The notes beneath the pieces are model-generated. The model ran no database searches. It was not told the DNA's origin and saw only the letters and a program-made list of their open reading frames with translations. From Podaxis mareebaensis (lineage: Eukaryota > Basidiomycota > Agaricomycetes > Agaricales > Agaricaceae), in contig JAEUWP010000402.1 in the NCBI GenBank assembly GCA_018524725.1, positions 124,001 through 188,000 of the forward strand: DNA of 64,000 bases. The letters run 5' to 3'. The translations under genes were made by a program, and so were the position numbers. Position 1 is the first letter of the stretch. Every line of letters starts with the position of its first letter. This document shows positions 36,324-46,775 of this stretch, piece by piece.

Positions 36324-37603
36324 ATGCGTTATTACGAGCAGAAATACCCAGAAGTCGACGAACTCGTCATGGTTCAGGTCCGCCAGATCGCGGAAATGGG
36401 TGCCTACGTCAAACTCGTGCGTAATAAACACTCTCGAGATCTACCAGCGAGGAAAACTGACCCATCCATTACATGGAACGCAAACAGCTCGAATACGACA
36501 ACACAGAAGGGATGATCCTCCTCTCAGAACTCTCGCGTAGACGTATCAGGTCCGTGCAGAAGCTGATCCGTGTCGGCCGTAACGAAGTCGTCGTCGTGCT
36601 TCGTGTCGACAAAGAAAAGGGTTACATCGATCTCTCAAAACGCCGTGTCTCGCCAGAGGATATCGTCAAATGCGAAGAACGATTTATGAAATCCAAAACC
36701 GTCGCATCTATTCTTCGTCACGTTGCGTCGAAGGTTCCTACATTGGACGAGAATGGCGAACCTATCGCTCCCATCGAGACTGGACCGCAGGTCCAGGAAT
36801 CGAAGAAGGCTGCGCGGAAGGCTAGGCAGCAAGCTCAGGAGGAGGACGGTGTCGATGTTGAAGTGCCTATGGGGCCTGGGAACGCAAATGAAGAGGAGAA
36901 GCTGGAGAAACTGTACGAGACCGTTGCTTGGCCTCTTGGAAGGAAATTCGGACACCCCTACGATGCATTCAAGCTCGCATTGACGTGAGTATGTGTCTCT
37001 TATCTCACGAAGGTTTTTCTCACATCCTTCTGTATATCCAGTGAGCCTGATAACGTCTGGTCATCATTACCCGAACCTATTCCCCCCACAACACTCTCAC
37101 TCCTGACTGCCACGATCGCGCGCCGTCTGACGCCGCAGCCGATCAAACTTCGTGCTGATATCGAACTTACATGTTACACCCCTGCCGGAATCGATGCAAT
37201 CAAGAAGGCTTTAAGAGCCGGCGAAAAGCAGAGTAGCGAGGCTGTCCCTATCAAGGCAAAGCTTGTCGCTCCTCCTTTGTACGTCCTAAGTACGAACGCA
37301 ACTGACAAGGCAGGTGCTCCTCAACCGGAAATTTTCTTGTGCTGACCTTGATACCAGTATGCTGCTGTTGAGCGCCTCGAGCGAGCTATCGAGGCAATCC
37401 AGGGCACCATTGAAGATCAAGGCGGATCGCTTGTTGTGAAGATGAAGGTAAGGGCTCGGATTATTCATGCCGAATTATTGTGCTAACGCATGTGTTAGCC
37501 GAAAGCGGTCTCAGAAACAGAAGAACAAGATCTTGCCCAACTTATGGCCAAGGCTGGACAAGAAAACGCCGAGGTCTCCGGAGACGAAGACGAAGAGGAC
37601 TAG
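36324..37603 (+). CDS. SUI2: Translation initiation factor eIF2 alpha subunit
   Basis: Subunit of the eIF2-GTP-Met-tRNAi complex, and the target of stress kinases such as Gcn2. It starts [20 protein letters not shown] with the S1 RNA-binding domain. An intron after YVKL is followed by [20 protein letters not shown]; the second Ser of this loop ([11 protein letters not shown]) is the conserved regulatory phosphosite region (Ser51 in human and yeast). The helical and alpha-beta domains follow ([58 protein letters not shown]), ending in an acidic SGDEDEED tail. A charged insert of about 50 residues ([18 protein letters not shown]) lies before the [13 protein letters not shown] block; animal and yeast eIF2-alpha lack it. 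It sits 58 bp after the ferric reductase fragment. Confidence 0.96.
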
Positions 37604-37785
37604 ATACCACGTTGCTAGACCAAAACTACACCATTTCATGACATGTACACGCGCTTCCATTCGCACTTTTATGTACGTCCGGAATTCAAAGAGGCTTTTG
37701 AATTCACAATATGGCTCAAGATTATACATTATATCATAACATTCCCAAGGGTATGCACGTCCAAGGAGAGTCATTGCGCATTTAT

Positions 37786-38227
37786 CTACTTGTTCACCTG
37801 CTGCTGAGTCTGGCCCTTGTCACGGCGAACATTGCCTATTGTATATCTCGTCAGTCCCCCGATCATCAAGGCCCTGCGGATATATTAGACATACCAGAAG
37901 TTTCTTGGCCCCTATCGCCGGTTACAGCTCCGATAACGCTATCCTTCTTTCCACCAACGCGGTCCTTAGTACCCTCAGCATACCCCTTGGTCTGAGCAGC
38001 GCTGTATTCGGTCTCACCAGCAGCGTGTTCTTCCTTTCCGGATTGCTGCCAGGAGGTCATACCAGTGAGGTTGCCAATGGACTCAACGACGTTGCCCTTG
38101 GTGGAGTGGAATTGTCCGGAAGTCTTTCTGTAATCGTGCATAAGCGAGATGGTCACGGAGTAAGGTAAGAAGGGACATACGAAGGCTCTCCGGAAGCAGT
38201 GTTGTTGGCGGAAGGGTTGGAAGACAT
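37786..38227 (-). CDS. CsbD-like small protein (Hmp1-type mismatch/cruciform DNA-recognition family), copy A
   Basis: Small protein of the CsbD-like fold, annotated in basidiomycetes as mismatched-base-pair and cruciform DNA recognition protein (Hmp1 of Ustilago). Three exons: MSSNPSANNTASGEPS; KTSGQFHSTKGNVVESIGN continuing to TGDRGQETS; and GNVRRDKGQTQQQVNK. Introns are 53 nt (GTATGT...TTACAG) and about 55-60 nt. The repeated W-x2-SGKEEHAAGETEYSAAQT segment is the CsbD-like core. It is transcribed divergently from copy B, whose ATG is 667 bp away. A TATATAAA element lies about 105 bp upstream on the minus strand. Strong expression and stress induction are typical of the family but not shown here. 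Confidence 0.85.
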
Positions 38228-38894
38228 GATGTTAAGTTAAAAAGACGCTGAGTTTCAGTTGTTTCAGTTGAGGACGGAAGTAATAAACGTTGAGAAAGAG
38301 ATGATGGTTTGTACAACACAGCACGAGAGTAGTTTATATACCCGCCACCTCCTCCTCCATTCCTCCCTTTCCACTTCCCGCTAACCTTTACAGCCGGGCA
38401 GGTGCATCGGTGTGCGCTGAGAGGATGGTGTGTGGAAACTGGGTATGACGGTAGTGCCGTCATTGCGCGTCATAGCTTCTCCTTGCTGTGGCTAGTACTG
38501 AGGAGCCGTGGTGCATCATGATGGATGCCTGTGTGCTTGGAATTGCCTTTGTTTTCACGCGATATTGCGCTGTGAACCGTTGTGGAGGATAGTATGACGT
38601 CATCGTCTCTCTGCAACTAGACCAACCTTCCGACAACCTCAACATGAAGCTCTGTGCTACTAGAGGCGATGCTTTACTCCAGTCTCCAGGTAATCTGACT
38701 GCGGACGTGCGCTTTTCGTCATAATTCCTTGAGGGAGGGTGCGCTCAATGTTGATCCTACAGTAGACATAGCATGATATCATCGTATTATCATCCACTTT
38801 CCAGACGATTACCTGAGCATCTATATTAAGCGGAGGATCTTCGACTTCACCAAGTCAACGACCTCGATACACTACCAACACAACATCGAACACC

Positions 38895-39359
38895 ATGAAC
38901 ATTACTCCTTCTAGCAGACAAAACGATCCTTCCGCTGAGTATGCTCCCCCAAGTGAACCCAGGCAAGTCACTAGTTCCTATAACGTTCGTATTCACATAT
39001 TCATACCTACACGTAGTAAAACTTCGGGGCAATACCACTCCGTCAAAGGCACGCTGGTTGAAGCCATAGGTGACCTTACTGGGTCGGATTCCTGGAAACA
39101 ATCTGGGAAGGAAGAACACTTCTCAGGGGAAGCCGAGTATCACGCCGCCCAGGCCCAGGCATACGTCGAAGGAACTGCCGATCGTGTCTCTGGAAAGAAG
39201 GACGCGATCGCTGGTGCAATTACAGGCGATAGGGCGCAAGAAGTTGAAGGTACCCGAGAGCACTACTTCGAAGCATGCAAAATGTTGACTTGTGTCGATA
39301 CAGGCAACGCACGACATGACAAGGGGCAGGCGCAACAGGACGCCAACCGTCTTATTTGA
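38895..39359 (+). CDS. CsbD-like small protein, copy B
   Basis: Paralog of the divergent neighbour. Exon 1 is [20 protein letters not shown] plus EP. The core reads [39 protein letters not shown] and [19 protein letters not shown], and the end is [17 protein letters not shown]. Comparison with copy A places the first intron at AG|GCAAGT, a GC donor, ending TACACGTAG. The second is GTACCC...TACAG. Both introns are 54 nt, divisible by three and free of in-frame stops, so unspliced RNA would also encode a full-length, longer protein. Identification is good; which isoform is made is unknown. Confidence 0.85.
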   Translation: MNITPSSRQNDPSAEYAPPSEPRQVTSSYNVRIHIFIPTRSKTSGQYHSVKGTLVEAIGDLTGSDSWKQSGKEEHFSGEAEYHAAQAQAYVEGTADRVSGKKDAIAGAITGDRAQEVEGTREHYFEACKMLTCVDTGNARHDKGQAQQDANRLI

Positions 39360-39580
39360 TGACTTGTTTTGCGGTCGGATTTTGGATTTCGTTGGGAAGT
39401 GTGAGCTGCATGGACAAATGTAATTTATAGAAACATAATGCCCAATATCTTCGATTCAGCTCGTGAGAATTTCAGCGTGCCCAATGTTGTTGTTCTCGCC
39501 CTCTGCGCTTATCGTGCAAGGCATTGAAGTAAACATGTTGCTCACCTATTAGCCACACGGCCTGGATGGGATAGACCACT

Positions 39581-41459
39581 ATGAGTACCAGAAGCAAGAA
39601 TCATACACCAAAACGAAAGTTATCCGAAGCCGAAGCCGAAGAATTGGACTCTCCTAAGCGGCCAAGAAACGACGAGAGTCCTCCGCTCACTGGTACGTTG
39701 CTTTGCAGGGGAAAGAGTCTGCGGGGCTCACATTTCTTTTACAACGATAAAGCTTCATCGTCCAGCTCTTTACATGCCTCGGCCCCAGGTGCCTCAGACC
39801 CAGGATTATACTACGGAGCGCATCACTTTGTCCTTGACAATGCGGTTTTCACACACGTCTCGTACACCAAGCTCCTGCAAAAGGAGAAACCCGAAGGTAA
39901 GGTCAAACTTGGAGACATGAGTTGAAGACTAACGAATCATGTTCAGTTGCAATGAGCAAACTCTCTAAATATATTATGCTAGAGGCCGACTTCGATTCTT
40001 GTGCACGGGATCCACCGCCTCGGTGCCATGAAGGAACTCGTATGGCTTTGATTAGCAATATTCTACAAAATATGCACAAAAATCAGGACAAGAAGAGACT
40101 TTTGTGGTTGAATGGACCCGCAGGTTCTGGGAAATCCGCGATTATGCAAACAGTGGCAGAAACAGAGAACCAATCCAATCACCTCGGAGCCGCATTATTC
40201 TTCTCCAAACAAAACCACCATCACCAACAGAACAAAATCATTCCCAGCATCGCATACCAACTCGCTCTCAAAATCCCTACCTACCTGGATTGTATCGCTG
40301 GAAAGCTCTTCCTCGATCCTCGGCTCCCTGAAAAGAGCATCCAGGAGCAATTTCAAGGGTTCATCGTCGAACCGTTTGCTTCCGAGGAGATCTGCAAAGG
40401 GGACACTGTTCGATTGGTGCTCTTAGATGGCCTTGACGAATTATGTGACGAAGATGTTCAGTGCTCCGTGGTTCAGCTCATCTCAGATTTCGCTCGTCAA
40501 TACCCGGCGGTCCCTTTGGCTTGGGTCTTCTCCAGCAGGCCAGTAGACCGCCTCAGACAAGAATTTTCACGGTCATCTGCTACACCCAACCTTTGGCAGG
40601 TCCACATCCCCATCGATGACGACGAATCTCGCCAAGACGTCCAAAAATACCTGTGTGCTCGTTTCGAAGAGGCTCGAATGAAGTACCCTGACTCGACTTC
40701 GTCAGAGTGGCCACAGAAAACGGACTTCATGAAGATAGCCAACGCGGTTTCAGGACATTTCGCCTCTGCGTCGCTGGTCATGTGTTTCGTGGAGGACTCC
40801 GAAGTCTGTGACCCGGTTTCTCAACTGCAGATAATCCTGGACGTGATTGAGGGCTTGGAACCGTTCCACGAGGACAGGCCGTTTATGATGCTTGATGCAT
40901 TATACACTCGGATTCTCTCCGATATTCATACTCCTATGCTTCCGAATGCACAACGACTCCTGGGATACTTCATTCTCAAAGGGAATACGCCGAGTTCGCC
41001 TCCCTTGGAGACGGTCAGCTATTCCCTTGCTTCCGTCTCTAATTTGCTCGGGTTGCGTCAGAGCGAGGTTTATAGTATTTTGCGAGGACTCCACTCGATC
41101 ATTCATGTTCCCTCTCCATACGCCGCGCATAAGGAACCTATTAAGTTCCTTCATGCCTCGTTGTCTGAATACCTCACCGATCACAGTAGATCCAAGGGAT
41201 TTGCGGTAAATCTAGCAGAGGTGAACGATCATTTCTCTTCGTGTTATCGTCGCATCCTAGAGCAAGTGAAGAGTGATTCGAGTACGTCGAATTCCTGTGG
41301 AGCAGTCCTACTTCACTAATTCCTTCGGCAGGTAGGAGAGCTGGTGATTCTCCAGGAATTGTATTGTCGTGGCCTGTGGAAAACAAAAAGGAGAGGGAGA
41401 TCTTGTTGAAGAGCTTGGTGACTGAAGCGCAGTATTTTCTGTCGGACAACAGTCGGTGA
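39581..41459 (+). CDS. NACHT-domain NTPase (fungal NLR-like), short copy
   Basis: STAND-class P-loop NTPase of the fungal NLR-like type. The N-terminus is basic with a bipartite nuclear-signal-like stretch (PKRKLSEAEAEELDSPKRPR), then AHHFVLDNAVF. After an intron the linker block EADFDSCARDPPPRCHEGTR leads into the NACHT domain: Walker A LLWLNGPAGSGKSAIMQT, Walker B VRLVLLDGLDELCDED, sensor segment LAWVFSSRPVDRL, then a winged-helix-like region ending PIKFLHASLSEYLTD. A last intron (41281-41331, GTACGT...GGCAG) joins SDSS to RRAGDSPGIVLSWPVEN, ending FLSDNSR. Compared with the copy at 46776 it lacks about 170 C-terminal residues. No WD40, ankyrin or TPR repeats follow. Roles in non-self recognition or cell death are inferred from the family. 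Confidence 0.88.
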
Positions 41460-41655
41460 ATTAACTATAGACGATACGCGAATTGCAACAAAGATTACGG
41501 CTTGGTCATTCTTTGCGACATCCGATATACTGGTCTACCAGCCTAGCCTCGAGTGATAAGTCTCACGCGTGAGTTTTGGATTCTTACTGAACCTGTAACG
41601 TAAAACTTGGAAAAGGTAACCATGCAATTATCAAAACCTCATGTAGGTATCGTAT

Positions 41656-42879
41656 CTATTCTGGATCGCTATCCGACAAGAGTTCTTGTTGATGATTGGG
41701 ATTGGCGACGAGAAGATCCTCTCCCAGACCATCCAATGTTTCTGAAGGATTGACCTTAGAAGCCGATAGTAGCACATAGAAAGCTGTAGACTCACCTGGT
41801 CTACGAGCTTCTTCGTACTTTTGCTCCAGCTCGTTGATAATGGCTTCTTGAGTTGCTTTGACGTCTTCGGAAGTTGTGCATTTTTGGTACCGTTCAAGGT
41901 AGATTCTGACAGAGCTAGTTAAGCGACACAGGCTATCATGAACGAGAATGGATGACGCACTGATTGACTTTCCAGAACGAATCACCCCAGCCAAATCCGT
42001 TAAGCAACTTTTCGGCGTAAGCAGTGAAACCTGTTATGTAAAATGCAGCGGCGAGGGCTTCAACGCAGTTCAGTCTCCAGGGCTTGCCGTAGTTCGTAGG
42101 ATTCGTTGCGAGAAGATATGGTACTATAATAAACATTTAGAACTGGTTCATTTGGCATGGAGGGCAGAAAAAACTCACAAAGTCGTTCATGAGGACTTGC
42201 GATCTTGCTAAATGGCACGTCATCTAAGCGAGCCCAAGAACATTCGACGACTGCAAGGCCTCCTTTCAGGATGATATCCCGGTCGGAAGGACTTATTACT
42301 TGTGTTCCCTTTGGTCTATGAAGATGGTGTTGTGTCAGCGCAGCCGGATAGGTTTGGAGCAGATGCGAGAGACATTGGAGGGGATACGAACAGAAAAAGG
42401 GTAATGCTTACGAGACCACGACTCCTCTGAATCGAGACCCAACTTTCAGTTCTTTGATAAGGCCTAGACGGGCCAGCTTCTTCCCTGAACAGCGGCGGGG
42501 GTCACAATGGTCAAAGTCCTGATATCATCTCAATTTCGGCTGGACATGATCAGAAGGAAGTATCCTCACCCACATGGCCACGGGAACTTCTATCTGGACC
42601 TTTTCGAGTTCATCTTCTGCTTTCGCTTTTAGCAGGTCTGCGAAGAACAGTATCGGAGTTGCATGACCAACCAGAACCTGAGGCTGATTCAGCAGCAGCG
42701 GAACCGCCTTCCTCGACCTCGACTTTGTCTACGGCGCTTGAGGGTCGATCTTCCAAGGACACAGACGAGAAGGAGGTTGACAAGTCCTTAAATCTTCCTC
42801 TATGCGCAGTTCCACGACCTCTTCCCCTCCCACGTTTGGCAGCGCTGCCTCCTCGACCTTGCGCGGTTTTCTTGACCAT
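41656..42879 (-). CDS. TSR3: 18S rRNA aminocarboxypropyltransferase Tsr3
   Basis: Transfers the 3-amino-3-carboxypropyl group from SAM to the hypermodified pseudouridine of 18S rRNA during late 40S maturation. The N-terminus is an RG-rich extension ([20 protein letters not shown]). A very short intron (about 42 nt, GTTCTG...CGCAG) restores the frame into [14 protein letters not shown]. The family blocks are [77 protein letters not shown] and [16 protein letters not shown], then an acidic tail ending LLSDSDPE. The tail frame depends on whether a 41-nt candidate intron is used; it was left unspliced because LLVANPNHQ looks like a genuine tail. It is divergent from mL41 across 117 bp. Confidence 0.93.
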
Positions 42880-42996
42880 TGGCGATATGATCAGAGTTTT
42901 AGACCGGAGGAGGCGGGCCGAGGTTAATGGGAGCGTGTGAACTCGCAAAGTTCAGTGTCAAGTGACGACAAATTTGTTTGTCAAGCTTTTGTTGAG

Positions 42997-43501
42997 ATGT
43001 TCGCTACTGTCGTCCGTTGCTCGAAGGCGTCCCGGAGGCCATTGACCCCTAAGAGGGGCAACAAAGACTACTACAAAGGTGTGTATTGTCTGTGCCTTCA
43101 TTGCTAACGCAGAAACTGACTCGAAACAGGTACACGGCAGGCGTTTCTACCAGGTGGTCACCGGACGGGTGCACCTGGTAAACGTGTCATTGGTGGGAAG
43201 GCCAAGTATCGTCTCGTCGATGAGAAAGTTCGTGTGTTCGTAGCTCCCCCAATTGCTGAGATCGAGTCGACGCCGGTGAGTCTGCCCATTCGCGCGACGT
43301 GAACGAGAAGAATTAACCAGGGAGTTCGGAATTCAGCTCAGGCCCTACGTGTCGCGAAGTGTATACCTCACCAAGGCCGAGAAGCGCGCAGTTTTTGGTA
43401 AACTGCCACCAGGGGGTTTACAAGGCTCTCACCTGCTAGACCTGGCGAGAGCACGTATGGCCGCGGAATCCTCAATTAGCCCCACCACGACGACATCGTA
43501 G
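42997..43501 (+). CDS. MRPL27: Mitochondrial large-subunit ribosomal protein mL41 (yeast Mrpl27-like)
   Basis: Component of the mitochondrial 54S ribosomal subunit. Three exons: MFATVVRCSKASRRPLTPKR plus GNKDYYKG; TRQAFLPGGHRTGAPGKRVI, GGKAKYRLVDEKVRVFVAPP and IAEIESTP; and LRPYVSRSVYLTKAEKRAVF to a stop after TTTTS. The NKDYYKGT, KVRVFVAPP and L-RPYVS blocks match the mL41 signature. The short Arg/Ser-rich N-terminus is consistent with mitochondrial import. It is paired head to head with TSR3, so two ribosome-related genes share one promoter region. Confidence 0.85.
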
Positions 43502-43748
43502 TTGTTCTAGGTGGGTGTGTCGTTCATGAGAATGATCTCCCTTTTGGATTGACCTCTGATTTTTTGCCCCTAGATCATGTCTTGTAAAAGTATAATAATC
43601 TAATTTCCAGTACCTATGAATATCCCATCGCGGTCCGGTCGTTCTTTGTGAGGCTTTCACACACGAGCCACTCTTGGTATTTAAGATCCCCCTATTCTGG
43701 GTCAACTCACTTCACATCTAGAATCTCCTCCACCCTGGAATTTAAGCC

Positions 43749-44800
43749 ATGTCTAGCACAGCTACTCAACCTCTCGGCGTCGCCGCCGCCTTGAACAATC
43801 TCTCACCTACTCGCACCGTCCTCTCTGCTTTCTCCCTCGTTGACCGGGTTGCACTCGTTACTGGAGCTCAACGAGGCATCGGTCTGGAAATGGCACTAGC
43901 GCTTGCTGAGGCAGGCGCAACAGTCTATTGCCTTGACCTTCCTCCTGCCCCGGATGCTGAATGGCTCAAAGTTCAAGCCTACGCTGCCAACTTGCCTGAT
44001 ATCGCCCCTGGTGTGAAGAATAAAGGACGACTGGAATATGTCAGTGGTGACGTTACCAACCAGAAGCAGATGTGGTCTATTGCCGAGGATATAGTGAAAA
44101 AGGAGGAAAGGTTAGATGTATGCGTTGCCAATGCAGGCGTACTGAGGGGTGCAGAATGCCTGGAATGGCCTGCTGAGGACTTCCGCAAAGTAAATATTTT
44201 ACATCTTTGAAATACTTTTCAAGCTCACAAGTCACTACCACAGCTGATGGATGTAAACGTTGACGGTGTACTCTTCACGGCGCAGGCCGCGGGCCGCCAA
44301 ATGGAGAAACTCGGTGTTCCAGGAAGCATTATTATGACAGCTAGCATGAGCGGCAGCATCACCAACTTTGGCCAACACTGGGTTGCCTATAATACCAGTA
44401 AAGCCGCTGTAATTCAAATGGCCCGTTCGATGGCCTGCGAACTTGGTCCAAAGAGAATTCGCGTTAATACTATCAGCCCTGGATACATATACACTCAGTG
44501 CGTTTTTTCCTGTCGTTCCCGCGATATACCCGGTTGGCTCATGTTGTGGGTTTGTGCGAAGGATGACGAAAAATTTCCTGGATTCTCGACCGGAATTGAT
44601 GGCGCAATGGTCGGCGCAGAACCCGCTTGGGAGGATTGGAAGGCCGGATGAGCTGAGGGGCGTTACCCTTTGGCTTGCTAGTGACGCTTCGACCTTCTGC
44701 ACCGGCAGCGAGTACGTCCTCTCGTCTTCTTCATTTGAACATGGGAGTTGATCCATATGTTTGCAGTATTATTGTTGATGGTGGTCATCGCGCCTGGTAG
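43749..44800 (+). CDS. Short-chain dehydrogenase/reductase, copy 1
   Basis: Classical SDR (NAD(P)H-dependent oxidoreductase); substrate unknown, with overall resemblance to polyol/sorbose reductase-type fungal SDRs. Features: cofactor loop ALVTGAQRGIG, the acidic DLP after the second strand (CLDLPPAPD), GDVTNQ, CVANAGVL (NAG motif), the catalytic Ser in IIMTASMSGS, the Tyr and Lys in WVAYNTSKAAV, VNTISPGYIYT, and the C-terminal GRPDELRGVTLWLASDAS and IIVDGGHRAW. Three introns (after FRK, after YT, after TGS) are placed by GT-AG motifs and by comparison with copy 2. All catalytic residues are present. Confidence 0.9.
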
Positions 44801-45534
44801 AATGAACCTACGTCTTTCTTGTTTAAGTTTTTCTCTCGCCCGGTGGTTATAACCCTACCTCGGGCTGAAAATTGGTATCTACAATAAGGGATAACGCCGA
44901 TGATTGCTACTTTGTTCTCGTCTTCCTCGATAGTCGAAGTCCCTGCAACCTACGGCTACCTTTAAGAACACCTAGGGTTCCTACATTTTGGGCCTAATCA
45001 CGCTGTAAGAACGGATTGTTCCTACGGTCTAGTTAGACTCGAACTTCTATTTGTTGGGAGGATCAGGGCCCGACGTCATCTCAGCGGGTCAGTTGAAGGT
45101 TCAAGTTGATGTCGGGAGTTCCATGTCCACGCAAGTAAGTTAAGATTGTGTAGATCAACGCATGGACACACAATACTAGAAGTGCCGACTTCGTCTCGAA
45201 CGACCTTAGTAAGGGAGATTGCTTGATATCTCACATGTTTCGGGAGTGGAGCGAAGCGGTAAAACTATTTATTTTATCAAAGCCGAGGGGAAGCGTGGAA
45301 AGTGAATGTGCAATAAGTTAAGCATCATAGTGTGGAGGTAAATCCCGAATGCAGACGGAGCTCACCAGTTTGCTTTTGTACGGAACTGAATGGAATGAAT
45401 AGCGGAGATAAGATAAGATTGTTTGTGCTTATGCACCCGTGGGGATGGGGAGACCCTTGCCAAGCAAGGGGAAATTTTCATTGTCAACGTCACAGAACGC
45501 CGCTAAGTTGTACGCCCGGTTAGGAAGCCATGTA
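44801..45534. other. Intergenic region left of the inverted-repeat element
   Basis: About 730 bp downstream of SDR copy 1 with no recognised gene. It ends at the TA flanking the inverted-repeat element. Confidence 0.5.
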
Positions 45535-45559
45535 CAGTTGCCTCTGCCTTATCCCATAC
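45535..45559 (+). repeat. Left terminal inverted repeat
   Basis: 25 bp beginning CAGTTGCCTCTGCC, preceded by TA. It pairs with 46311-46335. Confidence 0.75.
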
Positions 45560-45814
45560 TTGTCATAACCCATACTCTGTCATAATCCATAGCAAATTCC
45601 TTCCACCAAGATGGTTCGCAGGAGTTTTCGACCCATAACCCATAACTCTGTATATTCACATAACCCATAGCTTTTTGGAGCCGAAAACCCATAGCGCCGG
45701 TGACCATATATAGCAGTTGCCTGCATCAAGAGTGTAACATTCTCAGTTGCAATTGTCTTTGTGTGGTGAACGGTCGTATCATAGCAACTGAACAATTTTT
45801 TGAGAACCTCAGTT

Positions 45815-46141
45815 ATGCCCTCCTCACCTATTCAGACATTGGAAAAGGGCTTACATGCTCTTGGACGCGAAATCCAATCACGAAAAACCCTGCTCCAGAC
45901 CCAGTTGAAGCGGGGAAAGCAGATCTCCGAAGCAGAAGAGCATTGGCTTGATAACGAAGCCGATCTCATTGACAAAACCCACATCATCACCCTGCTGAAG
46001 GAACAACCCAATGTACAGCTTGACAAAGCACAAAGTGCGGTGGTGAAACGGCTGAGGGAGGCAGCAGGCGATCTCCCAAGGGCAGTTGGGAAAAAGCGAA
46101 AGCGTATGTATTCAGGCATTACCACTAGTTTATGGAGCTGA
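45815..46141 (+). CDS. Small hypothetical protein carried by the inverted-repeat element
   Basis: 108-codon ORF from MPSSPIQTLEKGLHALGREI, mostly helical and charged (SEAEEHWLDNEADLID, DKAQSAVVKRLREAAGDL) and ending with a basic VGKKRKR stretch that could be a nuclear signal. TATATATA lies at about 45706-45712, roughly 105 bp upstream. The organised amphipathic composition argues against a chance ORF. It is not a transposase I can recognise. It may be cargo or a small element-encoded DNA-binding protein; this is inference. Confidence 0.5.
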   Translation: MPSSPIQTLEKGLHALGREIQSRKTLLQTQLKRGKQISEAEEHWLDNEADLIDKTHIITLLKEQPNVQLDKAQSAVVKRLREAAGDLPRAVGKKRKRMYSGITTSLWS

Positions 46142-46310
46142 GTGAAACGGACGTAAAACTACTACCTAACTAGATTCGCTATGATATGCCATGTAGGATA
46201 GCCCTTATGATTATTTCAAGTGTAATTATTCAAAATTTAATTGATTTTCGCAACATATTCTCATAACCCATACTCTGTCGAAACCCATAACCCAGCCATG
46301 TCACGAAGGG

Positions 46311-46335
46311 GTATGGAATAAGGCAGAGGCGACTG
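46311..46335 (-). repeat. Right terminal inverted repeat
   Basis: 25 bp that on the minus strand begins CAGTCGCCTCTGCC, followed on the plus strand by TA. It differs from the left repeat at two positions. Confidence 0.75.
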
Positions 46336-46337
46336 TA

Positions 46338-46775
46338 ATTACTTTTTTATTTCCCTACCCCGTACATTAACGATCCGAAGTGTGGGAAAATAGCCGAATC
46401 GAGCCTTAACCGGACCATAGGAACGATCCCTCTGCACAGTCATGTGGAGGAAAGAAAACTCTTGCTGTCTCCTTGAAACCCTGAACCAATATCCTCGACG
46501 GAGACCAGTAGCCAGTCTTTTCCTCCTTCCCTCAGTAACGGATACGAGTGTCACGGATGCTGATAAACATGGAACATGAGGCATCTGGCCTAGTTTGTAT
46601 CCTTGCTTGAAAATCACTACGTGTGAGAAAATCCCTGTCGACGAAGCTTGCAAGTTTCGTAATAATAGTACTTCCCCGTAGAATTCTTATGAAGTGCACT
46701 GGTACGACAGAACTGCCACATTGTAGTCCCTTTCACCCATCGTTTTCGCGGACCAGCCCCCTGTACACTGAAGCC
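46338..46775. other. Intergenic region upstream of NACHT copy 2
   Basis: About 440 bp; no gene recognised. It should contain the promoter of the long NACHT gene. Confidence 0.5.

Larger units (their letters stand above)
45535..46335. mobile_element. 801-bp TA-flanked inverted-repeat element (non-autonomous DNA transposon / MITE-like)
   Basis: Terminal inverted repeats of 25 bp at 45535-45559 and 46311-46335 match at 23 of 25 positions. Both ends start CAGT and are flanked by TA on each side (45533-45534, 46336-46337). That combination is typical of Tc1/mariner-like elements. Inside each end lies a direct 18-nt repeat (45564-45581 and 46262-46279, CATAACCCATACTCTGTC). The left arm carries many CATAACCCATA-like units. 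No transposase is encoded; a 108-codon ORF with its own TATA box sits in the centre. Confidence 0.75.
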
